From NCBI RefSeq assembly GCF_902806685.2, contig NC_048553.1:2208099-2272098 (forward strand): a DNA stretch of 64,000 bases, given 5' to 3'. The position numbers and the translations under genes were made by a program. Under the pieces are notes generated by a model. It was not told the DNA's origin and searched no databases. It worked only from the letters and a program-made list of their open reading frames with translations. The DNA is from Maniola hyperantus. Lineage: Eukaryota; Arthropoda; Insecta; Lepidoptera; Nymphalidae. This document shows, in pieces, positions 61,301 through 64,000 of this stretch (within the stretch, counting starts at the first letter, position 1; each line of letters starts with the position of its first letter).

Positions 61301-61351
61301 TTAATGAAATTAATAATGTTCCTCTATTAATAAAATTATGTAGCGCTACCA

Positions 61352-61880
61352 CTTTTTTAGGGTTCCGTAGTAGACAAGGAACCCTTGTAGTTTCGCCATG
61401 TCCGTCCGTCTGTCCGTCCGTCCGTCCGTCCTCGGTTAATCTCAAAGACTATTAGTGCTAGAAATCTGTAATTTGGCATGGGTATAAATATTAATCACGC
61501 CGACAAAGTGGTGAAATAAAATTGTGATAAATATTTTTTGTTAGGGTAGCTCCCCTACATGTAAAGTGGGGATGATTTTTTTTTCTCGTCTACCCCATAG
61601 TGTGGAGTATCGTTGAATAGGTCTTTTAAAAATACTGTGGGTGTGGGAACATCATTTTCGATTTCTTTCCCCCCCCCCCCCCCCCCCCTCTATCAGCCAA
61701 ATGGTAGTATATAGGAACGTGATAAAATTCACAGCAGTAGTATAGGGTATAATCAATTTTAAAGGAAAACTATCATGGCTAAGTAGGGTTTTCAGGTTAA
61801 GGAGTTATATCTGTTTTTCGAGGATTGTGGCTACGGAACCCTACACGCGTGGCCCGCCACGCACTTGGCCGGTTTTTTTT
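61352..61880 (+). repeat. GGTTCCGTA-class repeat, third subfamily
   Basis: TTTTTAGGGTTCCGTAGTAG, CCGTCCGTCTGTCCGTCCG, then a run of 20 C at 61669-61688, and ACGGAACCCTACACGCGTGG then CACTTGGCCGG at the end. Confidence 0.72.
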
Positions 61881-61942
61881 GTATGACAAAAAGTACCTAC
61901 AGCGCCCTGAGCGGTTATATAGGGAACTATAATTATATGCAT

Positions 61943-62262
61943 TGTCAACCTATCGCTGGCTTTCTACTAATCACGGGTCTCCTCTCAAAATTAAAATTGT
62001 TTAGTAGGTACCTTATATCACGCTGGCCGAGTGCGGATTACCAGATTACACACACCTTTGAGAACATATTAGAGAACTCTCAGTTATCCAGGATTCCTCA
62101 CGATTTTTTCCTTCATCGTTTTCTACATTGACATTTAAGTACCAAAAATGGTACTAAATTCTCAAACGCACATAACTAGCACCGAAAAGATAGAGGTGCG
62201 TGCCCGGTATCGAATCCCGGAACCCCTGATTAGAAGGCTGATATTTTAACCACTGTGTGTAA
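61943..62262 (-). mobile_element. SINE-A, diverged
   Basis: TCAACCTATCGCTGGCTTTC, CACACACCTTTGAGAACAT and AGAGGTGCGTGCCCGGTATCG; the end of the head is lost. Confidence 0.82.
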
Positions 62263-62315
62263 ACCAACCGTACATAATATTCTCTGTTCTTCGTTAACCA
62301 GGAAAATATATTTTA

Positions 62316-62541
62316 CTAGATGATGCCCGCGACTTCGTCCGCGTGGATTTAGGTTTTTTGAAATCCCGTGGGAACTCTTCAATTTTCCGGGATAAAAAGT
62401 AGCTTCCTAGTAAAATGTCCTTCCCCGGGATATAAGCTAACTCTGTACCAAATTTCGTCAAAATCAGTTGAACGGTTGGGCCGTGAAAGGCTAGCAGACA
62501 GACAGACAGACACACTTTCGCATTTATAATATTAGTATGGA
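62316..62541 (-). mobile_element. H1 Helitron, full length
   Basis: The minus strand begins TCCATACTAATATTATAAAT and ends CGGGCATCATCTAG; the CAGACAGACAGACA run is intact. A duplicated GTATGGA at 62535-62548 lies at the 5' edge. Confidence 0.78.
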
Positions 62542-62544
62542 GTA

Positions 62545-63715
62545 TGGATTAAGTAAACTACTTCTATCTTCTCCGTGCGCTATAGTTTCAGGCTTTCAGC
62601 CTTCAGTATCGGATTTTATCACCCACTTCATATACTCATTACGCAAGTAATGAGCTTTATGGAGGATAGACCGAATAATCGTTTACATTGAGTATCTTGA
62701 AAATAGAGAGTAACTCATCTAGAAGAAGAGATGGGTATAGTTTTTGCATTGCACGAGGGCGAGTGCTGAAGTCGTATCACTATAAATGTGTGCGTTTGCG
62801 AGCGCTTGGTCACAACTGATTTGTCCGACATGCACGCACACATACGCAATGTCCATGTATACGACGTAACCACAAGTAAAGTTCACTCGCCTTCGTGAAT
62901 TGCAAGAAATTACTGCAGTCACTTTCATTTGGTTATTTTTTTCTTAACAATTATTTCACAGGTAACTTTGTACCGCAAGTTTTTAATTCACACACTTATA
63001 TAATAATCGCTTGCTACATTCATTTAACTAGGAATTTTGATCCGGTTCAATAAGCAAGTGAGTTTTCAGTTTTAATTAAACATTTTTCTCTTATAAGAAG
63101 CTGTTGAAAGAAGAACTTGGATACTCTGCAGCTTGGGTCGATGACCATGTGCGTGCAAAATTTAAAAGTGGTGTTAATTATGTCTTTTAATTTTCAAACT
63201 TTGTGAGATTTTGCTTCGCTATTTTCACATGATACTTTAAGTAAGGTAGCAGCTGTTACATTATGATTATTTACATGCCACCTGTGAAATGGGCCTTATC
63301 TATTGAAAATAGTCCGTTGTTATTCGATGCAAAGGGAAAAGTATATTAACATCAACAATTTGCTACTTTGAAAACCCCTTTGAAAATGTACGGGTATATT
63401 TTCGGCCCAGATGGTCCGGGAGTTTGTCAGAAGAGAGAGAGAGAAAAGGTAGATGTCTTCCCGAGAGAGGGTGCTACTTTTTGCTCGAAAATGATTATGT
63501 GTTTTTCTGCGGAGAGATTAGGAATAACGTCCCAATTCACACGTCTGGAATTCTCTTTAGCTGTGTTTAGTTGAAATGGACCATTATTTTTTACACGAGC
63601 AGTATCTATTTGTTTTAATTTTGGAGGGACTTTAACTGTTATTGTTTAATTTAAAACGTACCTTTATCTAAATGTTAATTAGTAAGTAATTGTCATACAA
63701 TGCCAAAATCTTCTC
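62545..63715. other. No gene recognised
   Basis: About 1.2 kb of single-copy-like sequence with short frames only. GAGAGAGAGAGA occurs near 63436. Confidence 0.4.
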
Positions 63716-63716
63716 A

Positions 63717-63783
63717 TTCTGAGAGGAGACCCGTACTCAATAGTGAGCCGGCGATGGGTTGATCATGATGGCGATGATGATGT
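63717..63783 (+). mobile_element. SINE-A tail fragment
   Basis: CTGAGAGGAGACCCGTACTC, GTGAGCCGGCGATGGGTTGA then an ATGATG run. Confidence 0.82.
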
Positions 63784-64000
63784 TTGCTTTCAGATTCGAA
63801 TAGCTGGCTATTTAGCGACACAGCTATTGCATAATTCACGCGTGATTGTAACGTCGTAACGTCATTTGTACGGGACAGAATTAATCCCGCACGCAATCTC
63901 TGTCACGTTATCATACTTCGTTTCACCCTACACAAGGCTTTCGGGTAACGGTAAATGATGATATTATTATAAGTAGGCTGATATTAAACCCTCTGGAAAT

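Noticed and set aside
1..64000. LTR retrotransposon or integrated virus
   Set aside because: No paired long terminal repeats and no gag, protease, integrase or capsid-like frames were seen.

Overview
The window looks like a piece of a lepidopteran (butterfly or moth) nuclear genome. It is AT-rich, has very low gene density, and is packed with short interspersed elements of the kinds abundant in Lepidoptera: tRNA-derived SINEs ending in ATG/ATC repeats, small Helitrons with TC...CTAG ends, many inverted-repeat MITEs, and the 3' ends of non-LTR retrotransposons. No bacterial, organellar or viral gene organisation is visible. All family assignments come from reading the sequence; no database was searched.

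One host gene is recognised with high confidence: the first coding exon of the Na+/Ca2+ exchanger Calx (34203-35863, + strand). It encodes the signal peptide, the first five membrane segments with the alpha-1 repeat, the XIP-like segment, the first Ca2+-binding Calx-beta domain and the start of the second. It ends at a clear GT splice donor. A matching Inr plus DPE core promoter (34141-34175) and a five-codon upstream ORF (34180-34197) lie just before the start codon. No later Calx exon was seen, so the remaining 28 kb is best read as intron, though a gene boundary cannot be excluded.

The second real coding region is a complete hAT transposon (9649-12109). It has 16-bp perfect terminal inverted repeats, an 8-bp target duplication (CCCACAAC) and one uninterrupted 639-codon transposase with a BED-type zinc finger, the hAT acidic residues and a C-terminal dimerisation region. 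It may still be active.

Layout: 1-9640 holds Helitrons, a 92-bp and an 87-bp tandem array, a dead LINE reverse-transcriptase fragment and a foldback element. 9649-12109 is the hAT element. 12.1-30 kb is a nest of SINEs, MITEs, Helitrons and LINE tails, with several insertions dated relative to one another by their target duplications. 30-34 kb includes a 21-bp minisatellite and short palindromes. 34.1-35.9 kb is Calx. 35.9-64 kb is probable intron with more of the same repeats, a 100-bp perfect palindrome, a 44-bp perfect palindrome, a 650-bp inverted-repeat element, a head-to-tail Helitron junction and a local duplication carrying a LINE in one copy.

The genes do not form a pathway. The window shows a conserved ion-transporter gene embedded in active and decayed mobile DNA. 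No wholly new biological system was found. The most useful leads are the intact hAT element, the Calx promoter/uORF arrangement, the nested insertions and the perfect palindromes.
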